From assembly GCF_022605165.1 (NCBI RefSeq), contig NC_063072.1:1302001-1366000 (forward strand): 64,000 nucleotides of DNA. Reading direction: 5' to 3'. Source of the stretch: Purpureocillium takamizusanense (Eukaryota; Ascomycota; Sordariomycetes; Hypocreales; Ophiocordycipitaceae). Shown here piece after piece: positions 10,747-23,480 of this stretch (the first letter of the stretch is position 1; each line of letters opens with the position of its first letter). Both the position numbers and the translations under genes were made by a program. The notes below the pieces were generated by a model. That model saw nothing but the letters and a program-made list of their open reading frames with translations, had not been told where the DNA came from and did no database searches.

Positions 10747-13700
10747 ATGCGCAAGTTGCTTACCCTGTATCTCACAGCAACGTCAGCTTTACCATCGAAT
10801 GACGCCACTCTCTCCTATATTCCCCCGGTCTTGGAAGCAACTATTAAGGATTTCGCTAATATACCCGCAAAACCACTATTAACGCCGCTTAATACTAAGC
10901 ATAGCTTTACGCTATAAGCGGCAATAGCGACTCAAATAGCTCTAGACATACTAGAAGAGGCGCTATCGTTACCCCTTCGAACCGAACTAAGCTCTAGCTC
11001 GCTAGCCAATCTTTAAAGAGGCGCCAGGCAGGCCTAACTACGCCGTACGCTATAAAAAGACATTACGGACTTCCCGTCCCTCCGACTAGGTCTATACCGC
11101 GATACTATTACTAGTAATAATAATAGTAGCCACCTAGGAGCTATATAGAATGCCCCTAGCGCGCGCCGAGAGACGCCTATAGCGATATAGGCTAGTAATG
11201 ACGAAAACGACCCGTTTTAGAGCTAGGCAGTAAGCTAGGCGCCTATTACGATAGGAGGCACGGTAGCTAAACTAATCCGTAAGTACTAAACCTATATATA
11301 AGTAAAGCTCGACGTACTATAGGCCTTTATATAGGCCTTCGACTAAATAGCTAAGAGCTTCGACTATAATATTTAGCGCTATATAGTAGAGGATTTTTTA
11401 AATAGCTTCCTAAAGTACTAAGAAGTAGTTCTCGCTAAGGACTATATTAGACCCCTTCGACTATAATACCTACTTACCTTAATAAAATATAGTAGCCTTA
11501 ATAGCTCGGTATATAATTAAAATAAAGGAAGCGCGCTATAGACTTATACGTTAGTAGCTTAATAGGGATTACGGTAGACCCTTATTACGGCCCGAGCTAG
11601 ACTTAAGACGACCTATTAGGCCCCCCCTATTAAGGAAGAAGCTAGGGTACTAATTAAACTTAATAAAGGCGCCTTAAAGTAGGTCTCGCCTTATATTATT
11701 TAATAGTACTTAATAGAATAGTTAAGGCTAGCTATTAGTAATATTATTACTTATAACCTAATAAAGATAGGCTAGGTAATATAGACTAATAGCCTAATAG
11801 CCTAAGATAAGATTATAGCTTACGAAATAAGCTAGGCTCTATAGATTAAAGCGATAATAGTAGAGAAGTACTAGAAATAGCACTTCTATATAGTACTAGG
11901 CGTCCTTAAGGTCCTCTAGGGCCTATAAGATAGCTAGCTATAGGAAGAGGCTATAATAAAGGAAGTAAGGGCATAGATAGGCTAAAAGCTACTCTAAATC
12001 TATATCTTAAAGTATAACGACCTAACGGCTAGTAATATTCTTACCGTTATAATAATACTAATAGAGTAGATATAAAAGAGCTAGCGGCTCTTTAGCTATA
12101 GCGAGGTAGCTAGACTTATTATAAAGCTATTAGTACTTAAGTAGTGCCCTAATTATTATAACTTCTATATTAGGACCTACTATATTAGATAGGCCCGCTA
12201 TAGAAACTATAGTCGTTTTAATACCTATAACTTTATAAGCTATAGCCGGCTTAAGTAGTATATTAATTACTTTACGCCCGTACTTAATAGCTATAAGTAA
12301 TGCCCGGTATGCCCTATTAAGATTAACGGTAACTATATAGCCTAGATAAAGAGATAACGAGCTACTATTAAGTTAGCTAGAGTACGAGCCTTCTATATAG
12401 CTAACTAAGAGCTCTAGATAAGGCGCCTAGTCTCGAGTAGCCTAATAGTCGAACTACCGACCTTACTTACGTTAATACGAGCACTAGAGCTCTTAAGGCT
12501 ATTAATAACTATATCCTCGCTAACTAAGAGACGTAAGACCTTAAGTAGACTTATCTAGCGTATTAATAAATAATTATATATAATATTAGGGCTATAATAG
12601 ACGTAATACCTTACGGGTATTTTAAGCTAACGTTAGCAATTATAGCCCTAGCTATAACGTAATATTAGCTCTCGCTAACGAAGGTAAATTTAATATAATA
12701 CTAATTTAAGAACCCTAGATAGCCTATAATATAGCTATAACTAAGTCTTATAGGTCTTATAGCGCTTACCTAGCTAGCGTATAAACTTATTAAGACAATA
12801 AGATTAAAGCTATTATATACATCCGTAAGAGCCTATACCTTATGGCTATATAGCTATAGCTAGAACTAACCTACTATATCGTCTAGCTAAAAGTTAATAG
12901 TATTACTATAATTAATATTTATAGGCCCCCGACCGAGGACGGGCCCTTCGATATTATACTTTATTATTAGGTCCCGGCCCGGGCTCTTATAATAGGAGAT
13001 TTTAACGTAATATATTACTCTTAGTAACTAAAAGTAGCTACTAAGAATAAGGGCACCGATATAGCCGAATAAGTAGCGTAAATAGACCTAATAGTACTAA
13101 ACCTACTAAAAGAGTCGACCTATAATAAGGGCAATACCCTAGACCTAGCTTTTAGTAATATTATAGTAATAGATATAAAGGTCGAATAATACCTCGACGT
13201 TATAGTAGACTATAGAACGCTAGTTACGATATTACCTAGGCTAGATATATATAGCCCGGTTATATAGCGGCTATAAGTTACGATAAAAGAGGAGCTTAAG
13301 TACTTCTAGGCCTATACCTATGCTATAATACTATATATCTAGTTATTACTATAACGGCTTATAGAAGAGCGACTAGACTAATAGGCACTAAATATTACCG
13401 AGATACTCTAAGCCGCCGTAAAAGCTATAAGATAGGTCCCGAGAGCCTAGCTTAAAGGGACAGTTTAGTAGAATAATAGCTATAGCTAAGCTAGGCTATT
13501 ATATAATAGCGCTAGGACTATAGCATACCTTAGGCTCGAAGACGGCTAGTAAGAGACCTAGAAGTTATTCTAGAAGACGGTAAGGAAGGCTAAAAGAGAC
13601 TATTAGAGAGATATTATTAAAAATACTAGCGATAACTAAAAGATCTATAAAGTAATATACTAGATTAAGAAAGGTAGCGCCTTTTAGGCCCCGCTACTAT

Positions 13701-14405
13701 AGGTAGGAGACTAGGTCTATATTATACCGATAAATAAAGCTAACGCGCTCTAAAGAACCCTCTTAGAGCGGAAAGATAGCTTTAATAACTACCTAATAGC
13801 TAGCGTATAACCTATATACTAGCTCTCGGTCGAGCTTATAGTTATATTAGCGGAAGCTAAGCATTACTACGTAAGGATAGGCAATATATCCCTAAGCGCC
13901 GATAGCATTATAGTCTAGCTACTATAGTATGCTTAGCTAGCTATTAGAGAGCTAGTAAGAGATCTATACTAGAAGTATCTTTATAAGGGCTACTACCCCC
14001 GTCTATACCGGATAGTAGAAATAGTATTACTACCTAAGCTAGGTAAGCGTAATTAAAGCGAGCCTAAGGCCTAGAGACCGATTTTACTACTTAGCTACTT
14101 AAGTAAAGGACTAAAATAGCTAATAGCCCGACGCATAGCCTAAGTAATAACTATATAAGACATACTTAGCTTATAATAGGTAAGAGCCTTACTAAAGAGG
14201 TTAATATTAGACCTAACGACCGCTATTATATACGATATCGAGATAGCGCTTATAATAAGTAAAGTTACTACCCTACTAACTATAGATATATAAGGCATAT
14301 TTAATTACATTTAGCGTAAAAGATTTATACTTAAGCTCTAAGAATAAGGCTAGCTATAATAAGTAGTTAGCTAGGCGGATGCCTTTATAAGTAAGAGACG
14401 GGCTA

Positions 14406-14410
14406 CCGTC
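14406..14410. repeat. target site duplication CCGTC, left copy
   Basis: The five bases CCGTC immediately precede the left LTR and are repeated exactly after the right LTR at 21539-21543. They lie within the LINE reverse-transcriptase frame (Ala-Thr-Val) and mark the gypsy insertion point. Confidence 0.9.
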
Positions 14411-14643
14411 TATAACGGGGCCGGCGCTATATAATAAGAGCCGGTCGGATTATTAATATTTAATATACTATAGAGGAGGGAAATAGGGGTTATATACCGA
14501 GCAGCCCCTATATACGCGGCGCCCGCTACGTATAGGCCTATATAACTAGCTACGGGTATAAGTTAGCGTAGGCCGTAGCTATATATAGCGTTATTACGCC
14601 CGGGGCCGCGCCTTAGGCTTCTTATTAGGCTAAGCCCTTTATA
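14411..14643 (-). repeat. left (3') LTR of the gypsy element
   Basis: This 233-bp terminal repeat begins TATAACGGGG and ends CCCTTTATA on the plus strand. The termini probably derive from TG...CA by RIP. It aligns without gaps with the right LTR. I count about 25 differences, all C/T or G/A transitions, as expected if RIP struck the two copies independently. Confidence 0.92.
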
Positions 14644-14646
14644 TTA

Positions 14647-14678
14647 CCCCCCCGCTCCCTCTTCCCCCCCCCCCCCCT
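14647..14678 (-). other. polypurine tract next to the 3' LTR
   Basis: On the minus strand this is an almost pure purine run (a G-run, then GAAGAGGGAG, then another G-run) ending three bases before the left LTR. Its position and strand are those of the plus-strand primer of an LTR retrotransposon, which confirms that the element reads right to left. Confidence 0.7.
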
Positions 14679-15100
14679 AGGGCTAGCCCTAGCTACTATA
14701 AGGGGGCTCGCGATAGTCCTTTATTTAGGCCCCTTAACTAAGGGCTCCTTTTCCTTTATACCCGGCGGCCCGTAAGCGGGCGCGCGCGGCTAGCCTTTAT
14801 TATTGCCGGCTATATAGTACGTAAGTCCGTTCGTAGGGGCCTTACTTCCTTTAACTAGGTATCTTTACCCCCCTCGGCGCGGGCCCTACCCGCTAGCTCG
14901 CGTATACTTATAGCCGGCTAGGTTAACGACTTTATAATAGCCGTTTGCCTTAAGTTACCTTCCGAGCGTTATATAATTACTAATATAGCATAACTATAAA
15001 AGGACCTCTTTCCCTTAGGCCTAATAGGCTTCCTTCTTTCTTCCTATATCCTTATTATTACTACCGCTACCGTACTATCGCTACTACCGCTATAATAATA

Positions 15101-15131
<31 letters not shown>

Positions 15132-15429
15132 TATTAATAGTAATAATAATAGTAAGCTTACTTATCCTTCCTCCCCTATACTCCCTTGCCCTATAGGGCG
15201 CGGGGGCGTACCGATCTAAGCTAATATTAGGGATAGATATTATCGGAGTCCTCCTAGGCTAGGCTCTTAGAGCCCTCGTCGCTATCGCCGACGCCGTCCC
15301 TACGGCCCTATGCCGCCTACCTTATCGTAGCTATCCCCGGCCCCTTTACTACGCTTTATGCTATTACCGCCGCCTCCCTAGCCCTCCCCCCCCCTATTAC
15401 CCCTCCTATCGCTACCCCTTAAGGTACCT

Positions 15430-16209
15430 ACTATAGCTACTTATTGCCGCCCCTAATATCGCCTTCTATAAGTATTTCTATCTCTTTTTATATAGCCGTC
15501 GCTAACCCGGGATAGAAGAGGGCAAGACTTAACGCTCCTATTAGGGAGCTCCGCTCCTACCCTTATATATATTATGCCGGGCTAAAGGCCGATTATATAG
15601 CCTACGCTAATTAGTTATAGGGTAGCTATTATAGCTACTATATAGCTAACTATATATATTGCCTATCGGGCTTAGCCCTCCTCGCTACCTTACGCGGCTA
15701 GATCTTTGCCGCTAATACCGCTACTACTATTACCGCCGTTATTACTATTGCCCCCCTTATTACCGCTAACGCCGCTATCGCCGTTACTATTGCTGCCGAG
15801 AAGGTAGAGGCTAAGGCGAAGAAAGTACTAAGCGCCGCTTATATAGCGACCCGGTACCTTTAGGAACTAAAGCGTATAGGCCTCGTACTTAAGTAAGTCC
15901 CTTCCCTTTATCCCTATACGGCGCCGATAATATAGTTATTAACCCCTATATAGAGGTAGCGCTAATAACCTTAATACCCCCGCCCCCGCCCCTACCCCTG
16001 CCGCTTTAGCTATTACCCTAGGTAGTAATACCTAGCTATTTACCGAGGTAGGTACCCTTAAGGACTGCCTTATAGCGGTCGAGACCGTTATTGCCGCCCT
16101 TATTAAGGCTCCCCCCGCCGCTATTACCGCTATCGCCGCCGATAAGGAGGCAAAAAAGGAGGAAGAGGAAGATAAGGAGGATAAGGAAGAAAATAAGGAA
16201 GAGAAATAA
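15430..16209 (+). pseudogene. antisense ORF inside the gypsy element, intron-containing
   Basis: On the plus strand, opposite to gag-pol and between integrase and the 3' LTR, a reading frame can be followed for about 240 residues with only a few stops of the kind RIP makes (TGG or CAA/CAG to TAG/TAA). It is Ala/Thr/Ile-rich (for example TAVITIAPLITANAAIA, then AAEKVEAKAKKVL). A 61-nt intron fits at 15893-15953 (donor GTAAGT, TTAAC branch-like site, acceptor TATAG) and restores the frame into LFTEVGTLKDCLIAVE. The frame ends in a strongly acidic/basic EEEEDKEDKEENKEEK tail before TAA at 16207-16209. The N-terminus is not resolved. No known domain is recognised. It may be the remnant of an accessory antisense gene carried by the element. 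Confidence 0.55.
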
Positions 16210-19200
16210 CTATGCCTTATAAAATAGCCCCCCCTTCTTAAGGGGGGTAAAGCTAATACCGACGTTTCTTTTTAGCGCTCTTTACTAGCCTATCTTATAA
16301 ACCGCTTATATACCTCTATATACTATACCTCCTTAAGGGGCTCTTACGTTAGCTCGAGATATTTACTTTATTTAACTAAGGCTTCTTCCTTAGCTCCCTA
16401 GCCTTAAGGCTTCTAACGGGCCGCTAAGACTTCTTTTATTTTATAAAACTTATCGTTACCTATTTATATTAATATAGGCTAACTATCTAAAATAGCCTAG
16501 CTAAGTATAAAGTCATTACTTACCTACCGTAGCTAGTCTATATAGAAGCGGTTATATATACTTAATAATAGGCTTATTAACTTAACTATATATAGGCCTA
16601 TTACCTTATTAATTATATATTTTAAGTATAGCTAATCGAGCTTTTTCTTTAGCCTTATAAAGGTATAGTTATAGAAATCGAGTTAGACTTTATCCCTTAC
16701 TTTATACCTATCGGCGGGGCTATATATATAGTTAGCCCTCTATTTTTACTTAAGCGAGGCTATTACTATCGTAGAGCTATAGAGCTCTATAACTTATTTA
16801 AGCTTTTCTATAAAGGCTTAAGCCCTACCTTTTAATATAGCGTATTAGCTTACTTCCCTTAAGGGGGGAAGGGGGCTACTTATAATAGGTTAAGGGTAGT
16901 AGCTATAAAGCGTAAAGAAAGGGGATATCCCGATCGATATACTTATCTAGCTATTAAGCGCGAGCTAGGCTATAAGTAGCTATTAGTCCTAATCGTCTTA
17001 ATTATAGTTAATATAGGCCTTAAGGTATGCCTATACTTCCTAGTTAATCCTCTCCGTACCTTTATCTATTTAGGGGTAATATACTATATTAAGTTACTAT
17101 TCGATATTAACTAGCTTATAGAGGTATTACTAAAAGCTACTTATTTAATTTATTCCTTAGTCGCTTATAATAATAGCGGGCTAGCTATACTAACGGAAAT
17201 AATATTAAAGGAAGCGCTTTATATATATAGTAGCGTTTATAATAGCTATTAGCTTTAGTATAACTTCCTTATTAAGCCTATCCTAGATAACCTAAAGGAA
17301 GCGGTATTTATTCGTAAAGGGGAGGTCTATAATAAAGTCTATCTAGATCTACCTATAGAACTAGTCTAGTATTAATAAGGGCTATAATAGCCCCTTTTTA
17401 TATTCCCTCTAAATCTTTATATAGCTATAGGTATTATAGTTATAGAGGAACCTCTTAATATATTACTATATTAGGGGCTAATAGAACTCTTATAGTAGTA
17501 TAGCTACTATACCCTCTCTATTTAGGTACCTAAATAAGGGAGAGTTATAGGCCTATTATATTAGCCGACCCTTAAGCTCGTTTTATAAGTCTATTCCTTT
17601 AGGGGCGGATTTTACCTCTACCTCTATTACCTAAGGGGCGCTAAGTACTTAAAGGCGGTCCCTATAATAGAGATTCCCTATTGCGTTAAGGCTATACTCT
17701 ATAATTTAGACCTTAAGGCCGAGCTTTAAGTTAAAGGCGCGAGCGCCGCTCTTAACTATATAAAAGGCGCTTTAATAAGTTATATCCTACTTTACTTCGC
17801 GTCGCTATAGAGAGCCTAGCTAAGGGTTAGGGAATAAGGTAGCTAGCTCGGTTAAGGTAGCGCTAATATATATATAGAGGGCGCTCTAGGGGATAAGTTA
17901 TATATCCTTAGCCTTATAGTTTTCTTAGGTCTCCTAATTTTAGTCCCTACGAGAAAGAGTATTAGGTATTATAGCTAGCTTACCTAGCCTATATTCTAAG
18001 GAGAAGTTAAACTTTAAGAGTAGCTTTACTTAGCGCGCTTACTGCTTTAATAGGCGTTAATAGGTTATAAAATATTTTAGGTTCTTATAGTCTATAAGTA
18101 CCGTAAAGCTTTTATAGCTATAGAGCTCCGCTAATTATTATTTTAAATAGCGGATAATCGCTAATATCTCCTTATTATAGATAGGGTAGTTCTACTTAAT
18201 AGGGGATAGCTTTTATAAATAGAAGGCTACTAACTTTTATTAGCTATTTATATCCTATAAGAGCGTTCCTTTTAGGGCGGTCCCGCTATAGTCTACTTTT
18301 AAGAAAGTAAGCAAGTTAGGGTCTTATTACGAGAGGATTAGGGCTTTTATAAAGGTTTCCTTAAGAGCTTCGAATATTATTTAATACTCTTACTTTTATA
18401 TAAATAGAACCCGCTTCCCCGTTAGGGCTATAAGTAGCGCCGCTATCTTTAAGAACTTAGGTATAAAGACTCGATAATAGTTTACGAACTTAAGGAAGTT
18501 CTATACCCCCTTTTATATTATTAGGGCTAGCTATTTAATAATTACTTTTATCTTCGTAAGGTCCGCTTCGATACCCTTACTTATATAAATAATGAAACCG
18601 AGGTATTTAATAGTCTTAACCCTAAACTCGTATTTATTTAAGTTAAGATATAGGCTATAGTCTTATAGCCGCTTAAGTACTTACTATACCTTTATATAAT
18701 ATTCCTCGAAGGTATTGCTTATATAGATAAGGATATTATCTATATAGGCGGAGTAGAAGTCGTCTAGGAAGTCCCGTAGTATATTATTAATATAGTATTA
18801 AAAGGTCGCTAAGGCGCTATTAAGGCTAAATAGGGTAATTATTTACTTAAAGAGACTATACCTTATATAGAAGGCAATCTTTTACTCCTCTCCTATTATT
18901 ACCTATACCTTATAGAATACCTATATTATATTAAGCTTAGTAAACTAATAGGCGCTTATTAAGTTATAAAGGGTATTACCGATAAGGGGAATAAGGTAGC
19001 GGTCTACCTTTATAATAGCGTTAAAGGCGCGATAGTTATAATAAAAGCGAAGCCTGCCCCCTAGCTTTTATATAAAGAGGATAAGTACCGCTACCTCTAA
19101 GCTATTAACTTTAATAAACCCCTTATCGAGAAGGTTATTAAGGGTCTTCTATAAGACTAGTACTTCTTTGCGTAATATACTATAAAGCGTATTATAGGGT

Positions 19201-21057
19201 ATAGGTAGGTCCTAGCCGTTTAGGCCCTTTTTAAGGGGGATTTAATAGTCTATACCGGGCTTATAGGGGTTAAGCTTATTTACTTCTTGCTTCTCGAAAA
19301 GCGGAAGTAAGTTATAAAAGCGCGGTAGGATAACCTCTTAGAGTTCCTCTTTCGACTTAGGCCGCTTAAGCGTAAGCGCTTTTTCGATATCCCTTATATT
19401 AATAGCGAAGATAGCTACCTTAGCTATATCGCTACCTTCTTACTTCCTAATCCGCTATATATACCTTATGAATATCGATACCGTAATATAATAAGCGTTT
19501 TCTATATCCCTCGAGAATAGGCTATTAAGGGGCGGCCTTTAATAATACCGTACCTATATCTATAATAGCCTATACTATAGCCTACCCTTATATAGGATTA
19601 AATAAGACTTTATATATTATATCTAAGGCTTCCCTAAGATAAAGGGGAACTTTAGTTAGGGTACTATATAGGCGTAGATAGGCTATAGGTAGCCCTTTAT
19701 ATTTGCGACTAGCTATATTAGCCCTTTAATAGCTACCCTATCTATAATGCCTAATATACCCCTTACCTTATAGGAAGGGATCTTCTTTATTAAGACCTTA
19801 AGGTCTCGGGCTATTTCCTTATCTATAGCTATATAATACTTATATCCCTTATCGATAAATATAGAATAAAGAGGACTCTTATTAATCGATATTATTACTA
19901 CCGATAGGGTCGTCTCTAAGTATCCTTTAAGCTTTATTTTCTTTACTTATATTACTATAGGCCCTAAAGTATAGCTTTACTTTAGGGTAGCGCTTTTCCT
20001 TATATAAGCGCCGCTTTTTTACTTCCGCTTTCTTCGTTAACCTCGCTTTTAAGCTTTAGCTTAACGAAGACTATATAGTATAGCTTAACTAAGCTCGATA
20101 TTATAGGCCGCTTTATTAGGGTATAAAGGTAGCGCGCTATAAAGTAGCCGCTCCCTCTATAGCGGAGGTATAGCCCTTTACTTTTCTTTCTTTCCCTCTT
20201 ATCTTCGGTAGCCTATTTAGCTTAATAAGGCTTATTGCCCTCTTTAATTAAGTCTCTTTAAGGGCCCCCTCTATTTAGGCTAGTCCTATGCCTTTTAGGG
20301 CGGGTAGCTAATATTATAATATCGCTATAATAGTCGATAGTTAGGATAGCTATAAGGGAGTTAGCCTAGTCTACTCTTAGGGGTATAGGCTAGTATTCGA
20401 ACCGGCCCTAGCCCCTTTTTTAAAGCTCCTTAAAGTATAGGGTCCTCTCGAAGTTTTAAGTAATTTCTTAAAGGCGCTAGGTATATTTATAAAAGACGAC
20501 CGGTATCTATACTATAATAAGCTATTCCTTTAAGGCGTCGGATATAGTATTTTATAGCGCTAAGATCTAGGTATCTTTTATCTAGGTAGACCCGCTTATA
20601 TTTATAAGGGTACTCTCGAAGTTAGAGAAGAAAGTATTAAAGGGCTACCTATCTCTCTAGCGTAGGCCCTATAGCTTATTAAGCGCTCTTTCTTTAACTT
20701 ACTTATTACTAAAGAGGCATTCGATATAATTAAAGAAGGCCTATAGTTCCTTATTGCCCTTAAGTCCTCCTTAAGTCTAAAATCCCTTTATATAAGGCTA
20801 TAGTTAAATAGGTAATATATTAAAGAGCTAATATTAAGTAACTTTACTTTCCCCGTTAAGGCCTTTTATTTCGTTAGTCTTATATTTACTCTTTAGTCGG
20901 TATAGGAAGAAGTAAAAGTATTTTATCTTACCGTCTTATATTAGCTATTCGAGCGGCTTCTACTTCTTAGGCTTAGGCGCCGCTTTATTAGGGGCTATTA
21001 AGTTAAGTATAGACTATAGCTACGCCCTTAAATATTTAAGTTCTATTTATTAAAGCG

Positions 21058-21237
21058 CCTATTATTACGCTAGCTACTATACTTATTATTATGCCTATTA
21101 TAGCGCTTATTATTGCGCCTATTATTACGCTTATTATTCCGCTTATTATTACGCCTATTATTGCGCTTACTATTATGCCTATTATTATGCCTATTATTAC
21201 GCCTATTATTATACTTATTATTGCGCTTACTATTCTA
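21058..21237. repeat. 12-bp minisatellite within the gypsy element
   Basis: About 15 tandem copies of a 12-bp unit of the type CYTATTATTRCG, with variant units. It lies just inside the 5' (right) LTR of the minus-strand element, probably in the leader or the start of gag. The open frame across it (repeated PII/LII residues) is only translated repeat. Confidence 0.8.
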
Positions 21238-21305
21238 TCGAGAGCCTATAGGCTGCCGCTAGGTCTATCTCTATTACTTAGTTTACTATCGTTAATAGTA
21301 TATAT

Positions 21306-21538
21306 TATAACGGGGCCGGCGCTATATAGTAAGAGCCGGTTAGATTATTAATATTTAACGTACTATAGAGGAGGGAAATAAGGGTTATATACCGAGTAGC
21401 CCCTATATACGTAGCGCTTGCTATATATGGGCCTACGTAACTGGCTGCGGGCATGAGTTAGCGTAGGCCGTAGCTATACGTAGCGTTATTACGCCTGGGG
21501 CCGCGCCCTGGGCTTCTTATTAGGCTAAGCCCTTTATA
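21306..21538 (-). repeat. right (5') LTR of the gypsy element
   Basis: A 233-bp repeat co-linear with the left LTR. It retains several CA/TG sites that are TA in the left copy (for example CTGGCTGCGGGCATGAG), so it is somewhat less mutated. Confidence 0.92.
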
Positions 21539-21543
21539 CCGTC
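21539..21543. repeat. target site duplication CCGTC, right copy
   Basis: CCGTC directly follows the right LTR and matches 14406-14410. The LINE reverse-transcriptase frame resumes immediately after it (Cys-Tyr-Lys-Asp). Confidence 0.9.
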
Positions 21544-23480
21544 TGCTATAAAGATATCCGAATATAAGAGGAACTACTTAATTATAGGCTACCCTAAGGG
21601 TCCCCTACCTCGCTAATACTCTTCCTATTATATATAGAACCTATCTTTAGACTAAGGCAATAAAAGTACCGTTTCGGGTATATTAATAACGTAGCTATAT
21701 TATATATTAGCGACGACCTCTATACTATAGCTGCCCGAGCTATTAAGTCGGCCTAAGAGCTAATTAGCTAGGGCAATAAAAACGGTATTAACTTTAACCC
21801 TATTAAATCTAAAGCTATATACTTTAGTAAGCGCCTAGACGATAATAACCTAAGCGTTAAATACTAAGGCAAGGATATTACGCCGCTAGTAATAGCTATA
21901 CGCTAGCTAAGGGTCTAGTTTAATAGGAAGCTTTCCTTTAGGACCTATATAGAAATATAGGCTACTAAAGGGCGTAGACTTATAACCTTCCTCTAGAGCC
22001 TAGGGAACTTATAGAGGGGCCCGCCGGCTAATATTACTTAGCGGGCGATCCTTGCCTATATAGTCCTAATACTTTATTACGGCGCTAATATATAGTATTT
22101 AAGATAAAAAAAGCTCTTTACCCGCTACCCCTATAAGCTTATTAATATATAAGCATAAAGATATATTAAGAAGCTATAGACGGTACTTAACGTTAGGCTT
22201 AAAGTAATATTGCCGGTCTAGAAAACGACCCTAATAGCTATACTATATCGAGAAGCTAATATAGTACTTACTAATATAATACTCGACTTAATACGTAAAA
22301 TAGTAGCTATATACCTCGGCACGCTAGACTACCGATACCCCCTAGTATAGAGACTCCCTTAATAGGTAACGTATACTATATAATAGGCTATACTACGGTA
22401 TAATACTATTAAATAATAGTTCTTTATATATAGAGAATATAAAGCTATTATATAGTTCAAGAGGCTTATCGTAAAGAGCCTTACGAACTTAAGAACTAGA
22501 CTTAGACTCCTCCGCCTTAGGCCCCTTACTACCGACTTAACGTAAGGCTAAGATAAGATATAGGCTATAAAGAGCTTTTACGTATAGTACTAATAGCTAC
22601 TAGCCAGCATTATTACTATCTTTATAGACGGTTCTTAAGCTAACGGAGCTATAGGCTATAGCTATAGCGTTATAAGAGACAGCATTAAGGTTACCTTTAG
22701 CTCTTACTAGCTCGGATAGGTAGAAGTCTTTAACGTAGAGGTCGAAGGTACCCTAGCTAGCCTCTAAGTAGCTATAGACCTAGGGCTTAGTTAATAAGCT
22801 ATAGTCTATCTCGATAATATAATAGCTATATAGGCTATTATATACTAAGCGTCTAATTCCTCCTAAGCGGCGGCGTTATCTTTCTAACGCCTTACCTAGG
22901 CTATAAGTATATAAGTCCATTAGTGCCTAGGCTACTATAATATCTTAGGCAATAAAAGAATAGACTAGCTAGCGAAAGCTAATATAGCGCTCTTACTACT
23001 ATACTTACTACCGCTACCTATAGTAGTATACCTACGATAGTAAGCCTATTAGTAAATTAAGACGGACTTCTCTAATTAATAGTAAATAGCGGTATATACC
23101 GTCTTAGACTACTATAGAGACCTTAACCTTCTAGTAAGGCTTAGCTACCTACCGGAACTCTAAGCCTAACGTACCGAATTATATTATCTCTTAGTAGTAT
23201 AGACGGCATATAGAGACTTTATAGCCTATTATAAACGATTTAACTATAGTAACTCCTATAACGTCTACTTATATAGGTAGAGGAAATTACCTAACTACCT
23301 TCTTTACTACCGGAAAGTATATATTAATAGTAGGCTAAAGCTAACCCCTTTAGCTATTAATACGTTCCGCCAGGTAGTAAGTATAGACTAGAGTCGCTAC
23401 CTATACCTAGCCTAAGAATTAGGGTTCTTTAATAGGATCTACCTACGATACTAAGCATAGGTAATAGCGTAGTCGATACC

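Larger units (their letters stand above)
14411..21538 (-). mobile_element. RIP-mutated Ty3/gypsy LTR retrotransposon inserted in the LINE
   Basis: A 7128-bp element bounded by two 233-bp LTRs and a 5-bp CCGTC duplication. The pol order and the polypurine tract next to the left LTR show that it lies on the minus strand, so the right LTR is the 5' LTR. Read on the minus strand through RIP stops, the reverse transcriptase is clear at about 19150-18560: FTKLNIIQVFYKV, and SAYIDNILIYI, the former YIDD box, near 18720-18760. RNase H follows at about 18300-18080, with NYPIYNKEILAIIRYLK and SFTVLIDYKNLKYF. The integrase core lies near 17200-17000, with GTERIN. Gag and protease should lie at about 19300-21050, but I could not read them. 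An extra segment of about 1.5 kb separates integrase from the left LTR and carries an antisense ORF. Not capable of autonomous activity. Confidence 0.92.
10747..23480 (+). mobile_element. RIP-mutated Tad-like LINE (non-LTR retrotransposon), interrupted
   Basis: A non-LTR element on the plus strand, split by a gypsy element at 14406-21543. Recognisable remnants, read through many RIP stops, are as follows. ORF1/gag begins near 10747 (MRKLLTLYLTATSALP). A degenerate zinc-knuckle region lies near 12140-12250, where Cys and His appear as Tyr. The APE endonuclease reads IIGDFNVIYY near 12987-13016 and GNTLDLAFSN near 13130-13160. The reverse transcriptase is interrupted at ATV/CYKD, and GSPTSLILFLLYIEPIF resumes after the insertion. 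RNase H reads TIFIDGS near 22617, with LGNKRID near 22950. An RNase H domain after the RT fits the fungal Tad clade. Almost every CA/TG has become TA, so no ORF is intact. Removing the insertion leaves about 5.6 kb. The 3' end is approximate. Confidence 0.85.

Noticed and set aside
21091..21351. 86-codon ORF with repeated Pro-Ile-Ile residues
   Set aside because: It is the translation of the 12-bp tandem repeat inside the RIP-mutated gypsy element, on the strand opposite to its genes.
14411..21538. CRISPR-like or telomeric interpretation of the repeated sequences
   Set aside because: Only two long direct repeats with retroelement signals between them; this is a eukaryotic LTR retrotransposon.
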